A DNA stretch of 7,734 nucleotides from Pseudonocardia sp. (GTDB lineage Bacteria; Actinomycetota; Actinomycetes; Mycobacteriales; Pseudonocardiaceae): the NCBI GenBank assembly GCA_030147065.1, contig JASLAP010000158.1:1-7734 (forward strand), in the 5' to 3' direction. Numbering within the stretch: the stretch's first letter is position 1; every line of letters starts with the position of its first letter. Below the pieces are notes generated by a model that ran no database searches, was not told where the DNA came from, and worked only from the letters and a program-made list of their open reading frames with translations. Made by a program: the position numbers and the translations under genes. This document shows, piece after piece, positions 6,100 to 7,734 of the stretch.

Positions 6100-6186
6100 T
6101 CAGGCGTCGAGTTCGGTTGCGGTGACGGTCTCGAAGACCTTCAGGAATCGATCAACGTCGGAGACCCTGGCGATAGTGACGATCAC
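6100..6186 (-). pseudogene. 28-codon ORF with strong RBS; likely remnant of an ABM-like gene, or a leader peptide
   Basis: Short ORF from GTG 6186 to TGA 6100, reading MIVTIARVSDVDRFLKVFET and then eight more residues. AAGGAG (6193-6198) lies 6 nt before the GTG, an excellent ribosome site, and the ORF sits at the right distance (about 34 nt) after the predicted transcription start. The opening residues resemble the first beta-strand and helix of small (about 100 aa) actinobacterial proteins of the antibiotic-biosynthesis-monooxygenase-like type, as I remember them. The rest of such a protein would need a further 200 or more bases, and the cupin starts only 23 nt later. So I infer an internal deletion or truncation that kept the reading signals. 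A true small protein, or a leader peptide that couples translation to the cupin, are the alternatives. That the ORF and RBS exist is seen directly; the family is a guess. Confidence 0.45.
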
Positions 6187-6226
6187 TACCTGCTCCTTGA
6201 GCGTCGTGCCCGATTAGCCGATCAGG

Positions 6227-6257
6227 ACCGTAGGACTTCAACTCTGGTTGAGGTCAA
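6227..6257 (-). promoter_or_regulatory. MerR/SoxR-type operator-promoter of the small ORF-cupin unit
   Basis: On the minus strand: -35 TTGACC (6252-6257), -10 TACGGT (6227-6232), spacer exactly 19 bp. Within and just into the -35 lies an imperfect dyad: ACCTCAAC (6247-6254) and GTTGAAGT (6235-6242), 7 of 8 positions complementary, with a 4-nt centre. A 19-bp spacer holding a dyad is the hallmark of promoters activated by MerR-family proteins, and the CCTCAA-N6-TTGA-G arrangement matches the SoxR box as I recall it from soxS. Predicted transcription start is near 6220. The regulator itself is not in the window. Confidence 0.65.
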
Positions 6258-6285
6258 GTGCTGGCGGCGGCGCGAGGTGATGCCG

Positions 6286-6302
6286 ACTGCGGTCGCCGCA
6301 GT
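6286..6302. repeat. Perfect 7-bp hairpin in the divergent cupin/PemK spacer
   Basis: ACTGCGG (6286-6292) and CCGCAGT (6296-6302) are exact reverse complements around a 3-nt loop. It lies upstream of both divergent transcripts, so a terminator role is unlikely; it may be a binding site or chance. Confidence 0.4.
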
Positions 6303-6322
6303 GGTGGGCGGGTCGCTGCTGC

Positions 6323-6340
6323 GCGGCCGGGCCCGGCCGC
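6323..6340. repeat. 18-bp perfect GC palindrome
   Basis: The 18 bases are their own reverse complement, with no loop and only G and C. About 95 bp upstream of the PemK-like ATG, in the gene-free stretch 6261-6433, where I otherwise see no gene. Given the local GC of about 80%, one such palindrome per window is not very surprising. Confidence 0.4.
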
Positions 6341-6421
6341 CGGCGCGACCCGAGGAGGCGGTCGGGGTCGGGTGATCCGGCGGTTCGGCCGCCCTGCTGG
6401 GCGCCCGGCGGTGACGTCGGG

Positions 6422-6427
6422 CAGGCT
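6422..6427 (+). promoter_or_regulatory. Possible -10 of a leaderless PemK-like transcript
   Basis: CAGGCT followed by 6 nt and the ATG at 6434. The spacing equals that of the GNAT promoter, but the first base of the TANNNT pattern is C. No Shine-Dalgarno sequence precedes the ATG, which fits a leaderless message. Weak call. Confidence 0.3.
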
Positions 6428-6433
6428 GCGCGG

Positions 6434-6928
6434 ATGGCTGAGTGGGGGAACGTGCTGCGCCGCGCGGCGCGGATCGGGCTGGACCTGCTGTCCGGGCGGA
6501 ACCGGTCGGCGCCGGCGGGCCCGGCCCGGTCGCGGGTGCGCACGGTGCCCACCGCCGACCGCGCCGACCGGATCGTCTACGCCCCGCAGCCGGACGGCGC
6601 CGCGGACCCGGGCGAGATCATCTGGGCCTGGGTGCCGTTCGAGGAGGGCGACGGGCGCGGCAAGGACCGGCCGCTGCTGGTCGTCGGCCGGCGCCGGGGC
6701 GAGCTGGCCGCGCTGATGCTGTCCAGCCAGGCCGACCGGGCCGGCGACCGGAACTGGGTGTCCATCGGCTCCGGGGCGTGGGACCGGCGGGGCCGGGAGT
6801 CCTTCGTCCGGCTGGACCGCGTCCTGGAGCTGACCGAGGACGCGATCCGCCGGGAGGGCGCGGTGCTCGACCGCCCCCGCTTCGACCGCGTCGCCACCGA
6901 GCTGCGCACCCGATACCACTGGCGCTGA
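6434..6928 (+). CDS. PemK/MazF-family protein (type II toxin fold), no antitoxin seen
   Basis: 164 residues: a poorly conserved basic N-terminal extension (1-45) that starts MAEWGNVLRRAARIGLDLLS, then a PemK/MazF domain (about 47-163). Domain marks are ADPGEIIWAWVPFEE (57-71), GKDRPLLVVGR (76-86) with the Arg-Pro of the MazF active-site loop, LMLSSQ (94-99), WVSIGSGAWDRRGRESFVRLDRVL (108-131) and REGAVLDRPRFDRVATELR (140-158). Typical MazF toxins are about 110-120 residues and are sequence-specific mRNA endoribonucleases coded just after their antitoxin. Here the protein is longer, and the 247 nt upstream hold no antitoxin-like ORF with a start signal. This long, solitary form is common in actinobacteria as I recall, so it may not be a toxin in practice. 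No Shine-Dalgarno; ATG 6434 probably begins a leaderless message. It converges with the LON-domain gene, with only 13 bp between the stops. Confidence 0.87.
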   Translation: MAEWGNVLRRAARIGLDLLSGRNRSAPAGPARSRVRTVPTADRADRIVYAPQPDGAADPGEIIWAWVPFEEGDGRGKDRPLLVVGRRRGELAALMLSSQADRAGDRNWVSIGSGAWDRRGRESFVRLDRVLELTEDAIRREGAVLDRPRFDRVATELRTRYHWR

Positions 6929-6941
6929 CGGGTGGGGGCGG

Positions 6942-7622
6942 TCAGTTGCAGGAGTGCTCGACGGCGAAGGACGTGATCGGGGCGGGGACGGCGTGCAGCT
7001 GGGAGAGCAGGCCGGCTTCCCGGGCCATCAGCGCCCGCACCATCCGCAGCCGCTCGGTCGGCGAGGTCTGCTCCAGCAGGCTCTGCCGGTCGACGATGGG
7101 CAGCAGGCAGTCCCCGGCCAGCACGTGCGGCAGCGTCCCCGGCTCGACGTCGGCGGCCGGCTCGGACCAGTCCCCGGTCTTCCACGCCGTGGTGCAGTAG
7201 CGGCGGTGCGCGGCCCGCGCCGAGCTGATCAGCATCCGGGTCAGGTCGCCGGCGTCGGCCGGGTTCTCCACGTCGGGCAGGTACTCCACGGTGCCCATCA
7301 GGTACGGCTTGGTCCCGGTGTCCAGGTCGAGCAGCCGGAACCGGCGGGCGCCGCGGGCGACGATGTCGAACCGGCCGTCGGGCAGCCGGCGCACGTCGCG
7401 CAGCTCGGCGGTGCAGCCCACGTCGTGCAGACCGGCCATGCCGTGGTCGTCGGGCGTCCAGCCCTCGCGCACCGCGACCACCCCGAACTGCTTCTGCGGG
7501 ACGGCCCCGGTGACCAGGTCGATGGTCAGCTGCCGGTAGCGGGGCTCGAAGATGTGCAGCGGCAGCGACGCGCCGGGGAGCAGGACCGTACCCAGGGGGA
7601 AGATCGGCAGGGTGTCGGTCAC
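6942..7622 (-). CDS. Stand-alone LON substrate-binding domain protein
   Basis: 226-residue protein made mainly of the LON N-terminal substrate-binding domain: LPIFPLGTVLLPGASLPLHIFEPRYRQL (5-32) is the signature opening, followed by FGVVAVREG (46-54), DVGCTAELRDVRRLPDGRFDIVARGARRFRLL (67-98) and a helical second half (about 124-210). No AAA+ ATPase or Ser-Lys protease domain follows, so it is not the Lon protease. Such free-standing domains are widespread in actinobacteria; their role is unproven, with binding of unfolded or damaged proteins the common guess. The start is GTG 7622, supported by a TACCGT box 7 nt upstream (leaderless type) and by the conserved domain starting at residue 5. It converges with the PemK-like gene and follows by 5 nt the probable end of another minus-strand gene, so read-through from that gene is also possible. 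Confidence 0.92.
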   Translation of the reverse strand: MTDTLPIFPLGTVLLPGASLPLHIFEPRYRQLTIDLVTGAVPQKQFGVVAVREGWTPDDHGMAGLHDVGCTAELRDVRRLPDGRFDIVARGARRFRLLDLDTGTKPYLMGTVEYLPDVENPADAGDLTRMLISSARAAHRRYCTTAWKTGDWSEPAADVEPGTLPHVLAGDCLLPIVDRQSLLEQTSPTERLRMVRALMAREAGLLSQLHAVPAPITSFAVEHSCN

Positions 7623-7627
7623 CCGGA

Positions 7628-7734
7628 TTACGGTACGGCGCTGCGCGCGGGCTCGCCTGGCGGCCGGAGCACCGCGAACGCGTCAGTGACCCGCAGGGCG
7701 CGGGCGGTGAACCGGAATCGCCCGGCCGGGCGCC
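7628..7734 (-). CDS. C-terminal end of an unidentified minus-strand gene (partial)
   Basis: Reading leftward from the right edge, one frame stays open for 34 codons (from 7732) and ends in TAA at 7628-7630. It codes an Arg-rich tail with GRFRFTARALRVTDAFAVL in the middle. About 30 of 34 third positions are G or C, as in the neighbouring genes. A second minus frame closes within 17 codons; the third also stays open. The stop is 5 nt before the LON-domain GTG and overlaps its -10 box, a tight arrangement typical of co-directional genes. Too short to assign a family. Confidence 0.35.
   Translation of the reverse strand, partial: RPAGRFRFTARALRVTDAFAVLRPPGEPARSAVP
7630..7635 (-). promoter_or_regulatory. 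-10 box of the LON-domain gene (leaderless type)
   Basis: TACCGT on the minus strand, then 7 nt, then the GTG start at 7622. Together with the absence of a Shine-Dalgarno sequence this points to transcription starting at the GTG itself. No good -35 is seen. The box overlaps the stop codon of the probable upstream gene. Confidence 0.5.

Noticed and set aside
6258..6433. Possible antitoxin gene upstream of the PemK-like gene
   Set aside because: The only open plus frame here is Gly/Arg-rich, runs out of frame into the PemK-like gene, has no ribosome site and does not resemble MazE/PemI antitoxins.
6254..6919. 221-codon minus-strand frame opposite the PemK-like gene
   Set aside because: Low-complexity Pro/Arg/Ala composition with no recognisable domain. 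The plus-strand protein is clearly the real one.
1..7734. CRISPR array, tRNA/rRNA, insertion sequence or prophage parts
   Set aside because: No regularly spaced repeats, no tRNA-like cloverleaf, no transposase or integrase frame and no target-site duplications were seen.

Overview
The window looks like chromosomal DNA of a high-GC actinobacterium. Ordinary coding stretches run at about 75-85% GC, third codon positions are almost always G or C, and several genes seem to be read from leaderless transcripts (a TANNNT box 6-7 nt before the start codon). The gene families agree: an actinobacterial-type DnaE, a DUF397 protein, a tandem-GNAT acetyltransferase and the actinobacterial PemK/MazF-like type. 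A member of the Pseudonocardiales or a neighbouring order is my guess, but the sequence does not prove it.

Layout. 1-1554 (+) is the C-terminal 517 codons of the replicative polymerase DnaE, entering from the left edge. It ends in a hairpin-rich spacer (1555-1721) shared with the convergent small DUF397 gene (1722-1970, -). 2102-3595 (-) is an NCS1-family nucleobase/hydantoin-type permease, and 3709-4602 (-) is a PaaX-family repressor just upstream of it on the same strand; the two are likely a regulator-transporter pair. Divergent from the repressor is a two-domain GNAT acetyltransferase (4709-5677, +). 

5735-6260 (-) is a small unit of lower GC. A promoter with a 19-bp spacer and an internal dyad, laid out like MerR/SoxR-family operators, precedes a 28-codon ORF with a good Shine-Dalgarno sequence. 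A EutQ-like cupin follows 23 nt later. The 28-codon ORF reads like the start of a small monooxygenase-type (ABM-like) protein and may be a truncated remnant. 

On the right, a stand-alone PemK/MazF-family protein (6434-6928, +) converges with a stand-alone LON substrate-binding-domain protein (6942-7622, -). The last 34 codons of another minus-strand gene probably run in from the right edge and stop 5 nt before the LON-domain start.

How they work together: only the PaaX-permease pair and the operator-small ORF-cupin unit look functionally linked. The rest reads as ordinary actinobacterial housekeeping and accessory genes side by side. I see no tRNA, rRNA, CRISPR, transposase or integrase. I find no convincing large undescribed system. 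The most informative non-gene signals are the MerR/SoxR-type operator (6227-6257), the nested hairpins after dnaE, and the dyad between repressor and permease.
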